DNA from: Pacificibacter marinus
GTDB taxonomy: Bacteria > Pseudomonadota > Alphaproteobacteria > Rhodobacterales > Rhodobacteraceae
Assembly: GCF_018860665.1 (NCBI RefSeq)
Contig: NZ_JAHKPK010000055.1
Span: 62,001 to 126,000 of the forward strand
DNA length: 64,000 nt
Direction: 5' to 3'
Shown piece after piece: positions 18,653-26,722 of the stretch (its first letter is position 1; the number at the start of each line of letters is the position of its first letter). The notes under the pieces are model-generated. The model was not told the origin of the DNA. It did no database searches and saw only the letters and a list, made by a program, of their open reading frames with translations. Position numbers and translations under genes: made by a program.

Positions 18653-20008
18653 TTATACAGCAGAGGAGTGTTGTGTTTGCGCCATCGCGTAAGTGTCAAA
18701 ATGGCGCGCAATCATGCGGGTCAAAGGACGCGCCTGTTCGCGGATTTTAATCGATGTTTTTGAAATGCCAAGCATCTTGGGAAAGGCTGCATCGACCGAG
18801 ATCGCAAAAGCGTCAAAGTCGGATTGGCTCAGGTCAAACCGCGCCGCAAGGTCGCTGTAGTTGACTTGAAAATCACACATCAAGGCTTCGATAATACGCC
18901 CGCGCAAATGGTCTTCTGCGGTAAAGGCATGACCTTTGCTGATCGGCAATTCGCCTGCGCGCACCCGTTTTTGATACTCAGATGTCGCAGGCGCATTTTG
19001 CGCATATCCGTCGGCGTATTTGGCGATTGAGGACGCGCCGACACCGATCATCGTCTGACATTTATCGTTTGTATACCCTTGGAAATTCCGACGTAGCTTG
19101 CCGGATCGTGCTGCGATTTCCAACCCATCGCCGTTGCGGGCAAAGTGATCGATGCCAATTTCGGCATAGCCATCCATCGTAAACAGATCACGGGCAACGT
19201 TGAACAAGTCCAACCGCTCTTGTGGGGTTGGTAAGGCGTCTGTCGGAATCATCGATTGACGCCGCGCCACCCATGGCACATGGGCGTATCCGAACAACGC
19301 CACACGATCCGGCGACAGCGACAAAAGCTTGTTCACACTGTCGGCGATGCGTTCGCGGGTTTGCCCCGGCAATCCGTATAAAATGTCAGCGTTAAGCGAT
19401 TTGATCCCACGGGCGCGCAAGCCATCTACGGCGGCCTTGGTGATCTCGTAAGACTGCATGCGGCCGATGGTCTTTTGAATCTCTGGGTTGAAATCCTGTA
19501 CGCCGATAGAGGCACGATTCATGCCCGCTTTTGCCAAAGCGTCCAGACGGTCATCATCGATTTCGTTGGGATCAATTTCGACCGAAAATTCATAATTTTG
19601 CGCAAATGGGGCCAGATCATTGATTGCAGAGGTCAAATCGGCGATCATGCTGGCATCTAATAAGGTCGGCGTGCCGCCCCCCCAATGCAAATGGCCGATC
19701 TGAATGCCCGCGGGCAGGTGGCTTGTGACCAGCTGCAATTCAAGTTTGAGCGTCTCGATATAGGCCGCGACGGGACTAAGGGTGCTGGTGCCTTGGGTCC
19801 GACAAGCACAAAACCAACATAAACGGCGACAAAACGGCACATGAACATACAGCGATATGGGCACATTTGGGTCAAGATGCGTCATCCAACTGCTCACTTG
19901 TGTCGCAGTGATGTCGGTTGAAAAATGTGGCGCGGTTGGATAGCTCGTGTAGCGCGGTACACGAGCATCAAACAGGCCCAGATTGCGGAGTTGTGTGTGG
20001 ATCGTCAT
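18653..20008 (-). CDS. hemN: Oxygen-independent coproporphyrinogen III oxidase HemN
   Basis: Radical-SAM enzyme for the anaerobic version of the HemF step. The ATG at 20008 gives 451 residues. The iron-sulfur motif is C60-x3-C64-x2-C67-x-C69 in FCRRLCWFCAC, and GGGTPTLLD follows at the SAM site. The C-terminal HemN domain is present (GVGASSIAKYADGYAQN and beyond). No Shine-Dalgarno sequence precedes this ATG. An FNR box (20045-20058) and a -10-like TAAATC on the minus strand (20022-20017) would start the message at about 20010, so it may be leaderless. Confidence 0.95.
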   Translation of the reverse strand: MTIHTQLRNLGLFDARVPRYTSYPTAPHFSTDITATQVSSWMTHLDPNVPISLYVHVPFCRRLCWFCACRTQGTSTLSPVAAYIETLKLELQLVTSHLPAGIQIGHLHWGGGTPTLLDASMIADLTSAINDLAPFAQNYEFSVEIDPNEIDDDRLDALAKAGMNRASIGVQDFNPEIQKTIGRMQSYEITKAAVDGLRARGIKSLNADILYGLPGQTRERIADSVNKLLSLSPDRVALFGYAHVPWVARRQSMIPTDALPTPQERLDLFNVARDLFTMDGYAEIGIDHFARNGDGLEIAARSGKLRRNFQGYTNDKCQTMIGVGASSIAKYADGYAQNAPATSEYQKRVRAGELPISKGHAFTAEDHLRGRIIEALMCDFQVNYSDLAARFDLSQSDFDAFAISVDAAFPKMLGISKTSIKIREQARPLTRMIARHFDTYAMAQTQHSSAV

Positions 20009-20044
20009 GAGAGTAGGATTTACGGGGCACAAGCTGGTTGCGCT

Positions 20045-20058
20045 TTGACCCAGATCAA
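20045..20058. promoter_or_regulatory. FNR box between hemN and fnrL
   Basis: TTGACCCAGATCAA matches the FNR/FnrL consensus TTGAT-N4-ATCAA at 9 of 10 defined positions. Its centre (20051.5) is 41.5 bp from a predicted hemN start site at about 20010, the distance for class II activation. It lies only 24 bp before the fnrL ATG, where it could also mediate autoregulation. Confidence 0.8.
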
Positions 20059-20082
20059 AATGCGTGAGTGAGCAGGATAGTT

Positions 20083-20814
20083 ATGACATTTGACCCAAAA
20101 GACTGCGGTACATGCCCCATCCGTCACCGTGCCGTTTGTGCGCGTTGTGAAGCGGATGAGCTGGAAACGCTCGACTCGATCAAATTTTATCGGTCCTTTG
20201 AAGCGGGGCAGCCTGTTATTTGGTCCGGTGACACTATGGACTTTGTCGCCTCTGTGGTGACGGGTGTCGCCTCGCTCAGCCAAGCGATGGAAGACGGGCG
20301 CACGCAAATGGTTGGGCTGTTATTGCCCTCTGATTTCTTGGGCCGCCCCGGGCGTGAATTTGCCGCCTACGATGTCGTGGCTGTCAGCAATCTGACCCTA
20401 TGTTGCTTTCGGCGAAAACCTTTTGAAAACATAATGTTGCAAACGCCGCATATCGGACAACGCTTGCTTGAAATGACGTTGGACGAATTGGATGCCGCGC
20501 GCGAATGGATGTTGATTTTGGGGCGCAAAACTGCGCGGGAAAAAATCGCGTCCTTGCTGACGATTTTGGCCCGTCGCGAAGCATCGCTTGCATTGCAAAC
20601 CGCAGAAAACGGCACGTCGTTTGAATTGCCTTTGACCCGTGAGGCGATGGCGGATTATTTGGGCCTCACGTTGGAAACCGTGTCGCGGCAGATGTCTGCG
20701 TTCAAACGTGAGGGGATTGTGTTGCTTGAGGGCAAACGCAAGGTGATCATCCCAGATTTCGATGCGCTGATGGCCGAAACCGGTGATGACGCTGACGGCG
20801 GCATGGTGTCATAG
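20083..20814 (+). CDS. fnrL: FnrL, Crp/Fnr-family oxygen-responsive regulator
   Basis: A 243-residue activator of low-oxygen genes. The ATG at 20083 is preceded by AGGA; the frame also starts at a GTG five codons earlier. Cysteines at 8, 11, 19 and 22 in CGTCPIRHRAVCARC plus C107/C108 supply ligands for an oxygen-labile [4Fe-4S] cluster. A cyclic-nucleotide-type sensor domain is followed by a long dimer helix and a HTH whose recognition helix LETVSRQMS carries the E-x2-S-R residues that read TTGAT half-sites. Its likely targets, with matching boxes, surround it. Confidence 0.95.
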   Translation: MTFDPKDCGTCPIRHRAVCARCEADELETLDSIKFYRSFEAGQPVIWSGDTMDFVASVVTGVASLSQAMEDGRTQMVGLLLPSDFLGRPGREFAAYDVVAVSNLTLCCFRRKPFENIMLQTPHIGQRLLEMTLDELDAAREWMLILGRKTAREKIASLLTILARREASLALQTAENGTSFELPLTREAMADYLGLTLETVSRQMSAFKREGIVLLEGKRKVIIPDFDALMAETGDDADGGMVS

Positions 20815-20934
20815 CGCCGTTTACGCATGCGCGGATTGAAATCAGGTAAGGTCCAGTCCAGTTCATTGGTCTGAAATGTCTCCGCGCCACAAAACGACGG
20901 TGCTCTGTGACGCGGGCAGGGGCGTTGATGCGTT

Positions 20935-21774
20935 TTAATGCGCCATGAATACAGGCAGTTCTGCCATTTCCAGCATGTTGCGTGTGGCGCCGCCCATGAT
21001 CGATTGACGCAACCGCGAATGACCGTAAGCGCCCATAACCAATAGCTGTGCATCTTGATCGTTCAGGTGACGACACAGCACATCGGACACACGGGGCATG
21101 GTTTTGGCCAGCACGGACACTTCGACCGCTACGCCATGGCGGCTGAGCATCTGGCACAGCGCCCCGCCTGGATCAGAGCGATCGGGGCCGTGTTGAGGCG
21201 GATCGATTATGGTGATGTTCACACTGTCGGCCTCGGTCAAAATTGGCAAAGCTGACCGCACAGATCCAAGCGCCTCATTGCTTTCATTCCAAGCCACCAC
21301 AACACGACTGATAGGATCGGGCAGGGTGGCGTTGTCGGGCATGACCAGCACGGGGACGCGACATGAAAATAGTGCAGCTTCCAAAATTTCTTCGTGCTCA
21401 TGGCCGCGACCGTCGCCGTAAGGACGCGGCAGAACGACAAGATCAGAGAACCGTAGAATGCTTGACAGCTGTGGCGTAAGGCCGGCCATTTGTGCAGTCA
21501 TCGGCCGCACCGCCCATGAGATGTCTTCGGCGTGCAAATGCTGTTGAATGACGGATTCGATTCGTTCACTTTCAGCCAGCGCGAATTGCAGATTGTCCTG
21601 CAAAACCATAGCGTTGGTGCCTGTGTAATAAAACCCAGGCTGCGTCCGGTCCAAGCCAAGGCAAATGACGTCGAGATGGGCTCCGTTGCTGCGCGCCAAA
21701 GCGACAGCGGCGTTCAGAGCATGCATGTCAGCGGTTTCATCGCAGACGATGGTGGTGAGGGTTTTAAAGGACAT
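20935..21774 (-). CDS. Tandem-domain universal stress protein
   Basis: A 279-residue protein with two Usp domains (about 1-145 and 155-279). The second has the ATP-binding pattern GAYGHSRLRQSIMGGATRNML, matching G-x2-G-x9-G-(S/T). The minus-strand start at 21774 follows CAGGAG. A perfect FNR box (21836-21849) lies 41.5 bp from a start site at about 21801 predicted from a -10-like CACAAT (21813-21808), so FnrL-dependent induction is expected. Usp genes sit between fnrL and ccoN in related genomes as well. Confidence 0.9.
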   Translation of the reverse strand: MSFKTLTTIVCDETADMHALNAAVALARSNGAHLDVICLGLDRTQPGFYYTGTNAMVLQDNLQFALAESERIESVIQQHLHAEDISWAVRPMTAQMAGLTPQLSSILRFSDLVVLPRPYGDGRGHEHEEILEAALFSCRVPVLVMPDNATLPDPISRVVVAWNESNEALGSVRSALPILTEADSVNITIIDPPQHGPDRSDPGGALCQMLSRHGVAVEVSVLAKTMPRVSDVLCRHLNDQDAQLLVMGAYGHSRLRQSIMGGATRNMLEMAELPVFMAH

Positions 21775-21835
21775 TTGGAGACTCCTGTTTGAGGTCTATC
21801 TGTCTCCATTGTGCGCCTGAGCGCGATTTCGGGCT

Positions 21836-21849
21836 TTGATTGAGATCAA
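21836..21849. promoter_or_regulatory. FNR box upstream of the universal stress protein gene
   Basis: TTGATTGAGATCAA is a perfect TTGAT-N4-ATCAA site. With the minus-strand CACAAT at 21813-21808 as -10, its centre is 41.5 bp upstream of the predicted start, the class II activator position. Confidence 0.88.
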
Positions 21850-21883
21850 TGTGGCTATTTGAGCAGAAGCGCCCGCCACAAAT

Positions 21884-21897
21884 GTCGCAATTGTCGC
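21884..21897. promoter_or_regulatory. Paired GTCGC half-sites, RegA/PrrA-like
   Basis: GTCGC occurs at 21884? to 21888 and again at 21893-21897, nine bases apart, between the two FNR boxes (exactly: GTCGCAATTGTCGC spans 21884-21897). On the minus strand this reads GCGACAATTGCGAC. RegA/PrrA sites in Rhodobacteraceae are built from GCGAC/GNCGC half-sites with variable spacing. Assignment is by resemblance only. Confidence 0.35.
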
Positions 21898-21913
21898 GCG
21901 ATCCATCAATCCT

Positions 21914-21927
21914 TTGACTTAGATCAA
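21914..21927. promoter_or_regulatory. FNR box upstream of ccoN
   Basis: TTGACTTAGATCAA matches the FNR consensus at 9 of 10 defined positions. It is centred about 113 bp before the ccoN ATG and oriented to drive ccoNOQP. A -10-like GATATA at 21957-21962 is nearby. Confidence 0.8.
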
Positions 21928-22033
21928 TGTGTCTTAAGCCGATGTCGTACAAACCCGATATATCATGACTCGTAGTCTCATCTGCGGGTCCATTATGGCC
22001 GATCAACAGGCCATTCGACGAAGGGACGCGAAA

Positions 22034-23629
22034 ATGTGGAGCTATATTAAGCTGGCCGTATTGGGGGTCGTGATGATCCTCGCTGGTCTGGCTGCAAATT
22101 ACGGGCGCGATTTGGGTTATCAGATCCATGCGCTGATCTTCATGGCGGCCACCGCCATGACATTTATTTACACACTGCGCCAAGCTGGCGAAGTCGTTGA
22201 AAAGCCCAAAGGCTATCTGGACGGTCCGGTGCGTTTTGGGGTGATTGCGACTGCTGGCTGGGGTGTTGTTGGGTTTCTGGCTGGAACGTTCATTGCGTTT
22301 CAATTGGCCTTTCCTCAACTGAACTTTGATTTCCTGCAAGGCTACGGCAACTTTGGGCGTTTGCGTCCCTTGCACACCTCTGCGGTGATCTTTGCATTTG
22401 GCGGTAACGCCTTGATCGCATCGTCCTTTTACGTGGTGCAACGCACATCCGCTGTCCGCCTTTGGGGCGGAAATTTGGCGTGGTTCGTGTTTTGGGGCTA
22501 CAACCTGTTCATCGTTCTGGCGGCAACAGGATACTTGCTGGGGATCACCCAATCCAAAGAATACGCTGAGCCTGAATGGTACATCGATATTTGGCTGACT
22601 GTCGTTTGGGTCGCTTATTTGCTGGTGTTCCTTGGCACGCTGATGACCCGTAAAGAAAAGCACATCTATGTGGCGAACTGGTTTTACCTGTCGTTCATCG
22701 TGACCATCGCGATGCTGCACATCGTCAACAACTTGGCTGTGCCCGTGTCCATCTTTGGGTCCAAATCTGTGCAGCTGTTCTCAGGCGTGCAAGACGCGAT
22801 GACCCAGTGGTGGTACGGCCACAATGCTGTGGGCTTTTTCTTGACCGCGGGCTTCCTTGGAATGATGTATTACTTCGTGCCAAAACAAGCCGAGCGTCCG
22901 GTGTTTTCGTACAAATTGTCCATCATCCACTTTTGGGCTTTGATCTTTTTGTACATCTGGGCGGGTCCGCACCACTTGCATTACACCGCTTTGCCAGACT
23001 GGGCGTCGACCCTTGGCATGGTGTTCTCGATCGTGTTGTGGATGCCGTCTTGGGGCGGGATGATCAACGGTTTGATGACGCTGTCTGGCGCATGGGACAA
23101 GCTGCGCACTGATCCTGTTATTCGCATGATGGTGATCTCTATCGGTTTCTACGGCATGTCCACATTTGAGGGTCCAATGATGTCGATCCGCGCTGTGAAC
23201 TCGCTGTCGCATTATACCGACTGGACCATCGGCCACGTGCACTCTGGTGCTTTGGGTTGGAACGGTATGATCACCTTTGGTGTGCTCTACTTCCTCGTGC
23301 CCAAACTGTGGCACAAAGAGCGTTTGTATTCTTTGGGTCTGGTGTCTTGGCACTTCTGGTTGGCCACAATCGGCATCGTTTTATACGCGGCGTCTATGTG
23401 GGTCACCGGTATTATGGAAGGCCTGATGTGGCGCGAAGTCGACAGCCAAGGGTTCTTGGTCAACGCATTCGCCGACACAGTGGCCGCCAAACATCCGATG
23501 TATGTCGTGCGCGCGTTGGGTGGGGTTCTCTACCTCGCTGGATCGCTCATTATGGTCTATAACCTCTGGATGACTGTGCGTCGTGCGCCTGCAATTGCAG
23601 ACGCGGCGGCCATGGCTCCGGCAGAATAG
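22034..23629 (+). CDS. ccoN: cbb3-type cytochrome c oxidase subunit I
   Basis: Catalytic heme-copper subunit of the high-affinity oxidase, inner membrane, about twelve to fourteen helices. The ATG at 22034 (531 residues, [11 protein letters not shown]) is chosen because AAGGGA precedes it and it gives the normal CcoN N-terminus; the frame is open back to 21965. Conserved His-bearing segments are visible: [30 protein letters not shown] (the CuB/Tyr region equivalent), [13 protein letters not shown] (CuB histidines) and [19 protein letters not shown] (heme ligands). First gene of ccoNOQP. Confidence 0.96.
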   Translation: MWSYIKLAVLGVVMILAGLAANYGRDLGYQIHALIFMAATAMTFIYTLRQAGEVVEKPKGYLDGPVRFGVIATAGWGVVGFLAGTFIAFQLAFPQLNFDFLQGYGNFGRLRPLHTSAVIFAFGGNALIASSFYVVQRTSAVRLWGGNLAWFVFWGYNLFIVLAATGYLLGITQSKEYAEPEWYIDIWLTVVWVAYLLVFLGTLMTRKEKHIYVANWFYLSFIVTIAMLHIVNNLAVPVSIFGSKSVQLFSGVQDAMTQWWYGHNAVGFFLTAGFLGMMYYFVPKQAERPVFSYKLSIIHFWALIFLYIWAGPHHLHYTALPDWASTLGMVFSIVLWMPSWGGMINGLMTLSGAWDKLRTDPVIRMMVISIGFYGMSTFEGPMMSIRAVNSLSHYTDWTIGHVHSGALGWNGMITFGVLYFLVPKLWHKERLYSLGLVSWHFWLATIGIVLYAASMWVTGIMEGLMWREVDSQGFLVNAFADTVAAKHPMYVVRALGGVLYLAGSLIMVYNLWMTVRRAPAIADAAAMAPAE

Positions 23630-23642
23630 GGGGCGCTCAGAT

Positions 23643-24368
23643 ATGGGACTTCTAGACAAACACAAGTTCATCGAGACCAACGCAACCATTCTATTGGTTG
23701 GGTCGCTCTTGGTGGTGTCCATCGGCGGGATCGTCGAAATCGCGCCTTTGTTCTATCTTGAGAACACCATCGAAGACGTGGAAGGCATGCGGCCTTATTC
23801 GCCTTTGGAACTCACCGGTCGCGATATCTATGTGCGTGAAGGCTGTTACGTCTGTCACTCGCAAATGATCCGTCCGATGCGTGACGAAGTCGAGCGGTAT
23901 GGCCACTATTCCTTGGCGGCTGAATCGCAATACGATCACCCGTTCCAATGGGGCTCAAAGCGCACAGGGCCAGATTTGGCCCGTGTTGGCGGGCGCTATT
24001 CAGATGAATGGCATGTGGATCACTTGACCGACCCGCAATCCGTTGTGCCTGAATCCGTGATGCCGAAATACGGCTTCTTAACGGATACGATGATCGAGCC
24101 TGAGTATATCGATGATCTGCTCAAGGCGCATAAAATGGTTGGGGTGCCTTACACCGACGAGATGATCGAAGCCGCGCGCGACGACTTTTTGGCGCAGGCT
24201 GATCCCGACTCTGATTATGATGCTTTGTTGGAACGCTATCCAAACGCGCAGGTGCGCAATTTTGATGGTGAGGCTGGCATTTCAGAAATGGATGCTTTGA
24301 TCGCTTACATGCAAATGCTGGGGACTTTGGTTGATTTCTCGACCTTTACCCCCGACGCGTCTCGATAG
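23643..24368 (+). CDS. ccoO: cbb3-type cytochrome c oxidase subunit II (monoheme c)
   Basis: A 241-residue membrane-anchored cytochrome c. An N-terminal helix (about residues 14-36) is followed by the heme c site CYVCH in [15 protein letters not shown] (about residues 63-77), with a likely axial Met in the C-terminal part ([11 protein letters not shown]). It passes electrons from CcoP to CcoN. The ATG at 23643, 13 bp after the ccoN stop, gives the standard [11 protein letters not shown] start. Confidence 0.96.
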   Translation: MGLLDKHKFIETNATILLVGSLLVVSIGGIVEIAPLFYLENTIEDVEGMRPYSPLELTGRDIYVREGCYVCHSQMIRPMRDEVERYGHYSLAAESQYDHPFQWGSKRTGPDLARVGGRYSDEWHVDHLTDPQSVVPESVMPKYGFLTDTMIEPEYIDDLLKAHKMVGVPYTDEMIEAARDDFLAQADPDSDYDALLERYPNAQVRNFDGEAGISEMDALIAYMQMLGTLVDFSTFTPDASR

Positions 24369-24379
24369 GAGAGAGTGCC

Positions 24380-24562
24380 ATGAATTATCATATCTTTCGT
24401 GAACTCGCAGACTCTTGGGTGCTTTTGGCCATGTTTGTGTTCTTTGTCAGCGCTGTTGTCTGGTCGTTCAGACCGGGCAGTCGCAAACGGCACGCAGAGA
24501 TCGCGAATATTCCATTTCGCCATGAAGACGCCCCCCTTGATACTGAGGAGTCTCAGTCATGA
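24380..24562 (+). CDS. ccoQ: cbb3-type cytochrome c oxidase subunit IV
   Basis: A 60-residue one-helix protein (helix about residues 13-31, [17 protein letters not shown]) with a charged C-terminal tail, as expected for CcoQ, which stabilises the assembled oxidase. It lies 11 bp after ccoO and its stop overlaps the ccoP start as ATGA. Confidence 0.93.
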   Translation: MNYHIFRELADSWVLLAMFVFFVSAVVWSFRPGSRKRHAEIANIPFRHEDAPLDTEESQS

Positions 24563-25419
24563 GTAAGAAGCAAGACAAGACCGAGGTCGAAACCACAGGC
24601 CATTCTTGGGATGGGATTGAAGAGTATAACAACCCCTTGCCGCGTTGGTGGTTGTGGACCTTTTATCTGTGTATCGTTTGGGCGATTGGCTATTCTATCG
24701 CCTATCCCGCTTGGCCTTTGATCAAAGGGGCTACCACTGGTTTGCTGGGGTATTCAACCCGCGCAGAAGTGGCCAAGGATATCCAAACCTTTGACGAGAT
24801 GAACGCTGGCATCAACGCCGAATTGGCCGCTGCCAATGTGGCTGACATCCTGCCAAACACACCGCTTGGCGATTATGCAACAAACATGGGCGCGGCTGTG
24901 TTTCGCTCCAATTGTTCGCAGTGCCACGGCTCTGGAGCGGCGGGTGCCAAAGGCTATCCGAATCTTTTGGACAATGATTGGCTTTGGGGTGGCACTGTGG
25001 ATGAAATCGCCTATTCGATCCAGCACGGTATTCGCAACGAGACAGATGATGCGCGCTATTCTGAGATGCCTCGCTTTGGAGCGGATGAAATTCTGGAACC
25101 CGAACAGATCGACCAGGTTGTGGAATTCGTGTTGCAACTCTCTGGGTCTGAATTCGATTCAGCACTGGCCATCGAGGGCGCGGTTGTGTTCGAAGAAAAC
25201 TGTGCGGCCTGTCATGCAGACGACGGAACCGGTGATCGCGATTTCGGCGCTCCAAATCTGGCGGATGCGATCTGGCTTTACGGTGGTGATCGCGAGACCA
25301 TCCATGAAAGTGTGTCCGAGGCGCGTTTCGGCGTGATGCCAGCTTGGGGTCAACGTTTGACCCAAGCCGAGGTTAACGCCGCAGCCATCTATGTGCACAC
25401 ACGCGGCGGTGGCGAATAA
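24559..25419 (+). CDS. ccoP: cbb3-type cytochrome c oxidase subunit III (diheme c)
   Basis: A 286-residue membrane-anchored diheme cytochrome that accepts electrons from soluble cytochrome c. The N-terminal CcoP_N domain carries [15 protein letters not shown] and a transmembrane helix (about residues 34-55). Two heme c sites follow: CSQCH (about residues 119-123) and CAACH (about 215-219). It is the last gene of ccoNOQP and is followed by a strong terminator. Confidence 0.96.
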   Translation: MSKKQDKTEVETTGHSWDGIEEYNNPLPRWWLWTFYLCIVWAIGYSIAYPAWPLIKGATTGLLGYSTRAEVAKDIQTFDEMNAGINAELAAANVADILPNTPLGDYATNMGAAVFRSNCSQCHGSGAAGAKGYPNLLDNDWLWGGTVDEIAYSIQHGIRNETDDARYSEMPRFGADEILEPEQIDQVVEFVLQLSGSEFDSALAIEGAVVFEENCAACHADDGTGDRDFGAPNLADAIWLYGGDRETIHESVSEARFGVMPAWGQRLTQAEVNAAAIYVHTRGGGE

Positions 25420-25444
25420 CTCCACCGAGGTTTTTAAAACTGAC

Positions 25445-25475
25445 AAAGCTGGCCGCGCGTGTGGCCAGCTTTTTT
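25445..25475 (+). terminator. Intrinsic terminator after ccoNOQP
   Basis: AAAGCTGGCC (25445-25454) pairs with GGCCAGCT (25463-25470) around a GC-containing 8-nt loop and runs into TTTTTT. It lies 26 bp beyond the ccoP stop, so the following hydrolase gene must have its own promoter. Confidence 0.9.
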
Positions 25476-25569
25476 GTGCAAGCAGGCAAGATTTCCCCAC
25501 CAACGAATATTTGATTAGCTTTTTGAACTGGTCGCGCTAACGTCAGGTCATGCACAAGGAGATTGCCCA

Positions 25570-26478
25570 ATGAATACACCCACCCAAGAACGTCTCACGG
25601 CCGCCGATTTCGATCAAGATCTGCTTGATCTTTACGACTATTACGCCCATGGCAAAATTACAAAACGCGAATTTTTGGACCGCGCGGGCAAGTGGGCCGT
25701 CGGTGGTCTGACTGCCGCTGCGATTCTTGGCACTTTGTCGCCGAATTACGCGCTGGCACAGCAAGTGGCCGAAGACGATGACGACATCATCGGCGAAGAC
25801 ATCACCTACCAAAGCCCCGATGGCACCGGTGAGATCACCGCTTATCTCGTGCGTCCTGCCAATATCGATCCCGCGAATCCGCCAGCTGCTGTGCTTGTGG
25901 TGCATGAAAACCGTGGCCTGAACCCCTACATCCGCGATGTTGTGCGTCGTTTGGCCAAAGCCGGTTTCATCGCGATGGGCCCCGATGGTCTGTCCTCGCT
26001 TGGTGGTTATCCTGGCACAGATGATGAGGGGCGCGATATGCAGCGCACCATCGACCAAGAGGCTTTGCTTAATGATTTCTTTGCAGGGTTCGAATATCTG
26101 CAAGCGCTGGAAGGCACCAACGGCAAAGTCGGTGCGACAGGGTTCTGTTACGGTGGTGGCGTGGTTAACAAATTGGCAGTGGCCTATCCTGAAATGGCCG
26201 CAGGTGTGCCGTTCTATGGGTCTACACCAACCGCTGAACAAGTGGCTGCCATTCAAGCGCCGCTGCGTATCCAGCTTGCAGCGCTTGATCAGCGCATCAA
26301 CGCCATGTGGCCTGCTTACCAAGACGCTTTGGAAAAAAATGACAAACGTTATGTGGCCGATATTTACCCCGGTGTGAACCACGGGTTCCACAACGACACG
26401 ACGCCGCGCTATGACGCGGAAATGGCGAAATTGGCCGAAAAACGCATGATCGCTTGGTTCCGCACCTACCTTGCGTGA
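25570..26478 (+). CDS. Dienelactone hydrolase family protein with Tat-like signal
   Basis: A 302-residue alpha/beta hydrolase. The catalytic triad typical of dienelactone hydrolases is visible as the nucleophile Cys in GFCYGGG, an Asp after it (AALDQRIN region) and a His in YPGVNHGFHND. Near residue 35, TKREFLDRAGKW followed by a hydrophobic run and ALAQQ resembles a twin-arginine signal with KR in place of RR, so the protein is probably periplasmic, like YghX proteins. It sits alone between ccoP and ccoG; no function in oxidase assembly is known. Confidence 0.87.
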   Translation: MNTPTQERLTAADFDQDLLDLYDYYAHGKITKREFLDRAGKWAVGGLTAAAILGTLSPNYALAQQVAEDDDDIIGEDITYQSPDGTGEITAYLVRPANIDPANPPAAVLVVHENRGLNPYIRDVVRRLAKAGFIAMGPDGLSSLGGYPGTDDEGRDMQRTIDQEALLNDFFAGFEYLQALEGTNGKVGATGFCYGGGVVNKLAVAYPEMAAGVPFYGSTPTAEQVAAIQAPLRIQLAALDQRINAMWPAYQDALEKNDKRYVADIYPGVNHGFHNDTTPRYDAEMAKLAEKRMIAWFRTYLA

Positions 26479-26497
26479 TTATCCGATTAAAGATTTC

Positions 26498-26529
26498 ATG
26501 CGCCCGCCTTGCTTTGCGGGCGCATATTT
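26498..26529 (+). terminator. Terminator-like hairpin after the hydrolase gene
   Basis: ATGCGCCCGC (26498-26507) is a perfect inverted repeat of GCGGGCGCAT (26516-26525) with an 8-nt loop, 19 bp past the stop codon. The tail is ATTTAT, a weak T-run, so it is probably a terminator of moderate strength. Confidence 0.7.
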
Positions 26530-26585
26530 ATGACAGCCGTTTAAATTTGTTAAAGTTATCTGAACTCATTAACGTTTTTTAGGGG

Positions 26586-26617
26586 TGCGACAAAAGCTGC
26601 ATCGGCTGCGACAAAAG
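26586..26617 (+). promoter_or_regulatory. Two direct repeats 21 bp apart, RegA/PrrA-like, upstream of ccoG
   Basis: TGCGACAAAAG occurs at 26586-26596 and at 26607-26617, exactly 21 bp apart, which puts both on the same face of the helix. Each is followed by a partial inverse half-site, GCTGC or GTCAC, giving the GCGAC-N4-GNCNC shape reported for RegA/PrrA targets. They lie 30-61 bp upstream of the ccoG FNR box. Confidence 0.45.
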
Positions 26618-26646
26618 TCACATCCAAGATACAACTTACGGCCAGC

Positions 26647-26660
26647 TTGATCCAAATCAA
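26647..26660. promoter_or_regulatory. FNR box and promoter upstream of ccoG
   Basis: TTGATCCAAATCAA is a perfect FNR site. A -10-like CATTAA at 26683-26688 predicts a start near 26695, which places the box centre (26653.5) 41.5 bp upstream, as at class II FNR promoters. This gives ccoGHIS its own low-oxygen promoter separate from ccoNOQP. Confidence 0.88.
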
Positions 26661-26722
26661 GGTTTAGGACAACCCGCGCGCCCATTAAGGTGCAAACGCG
26701 AACAGTCGAAAAGGCCGCTCTC

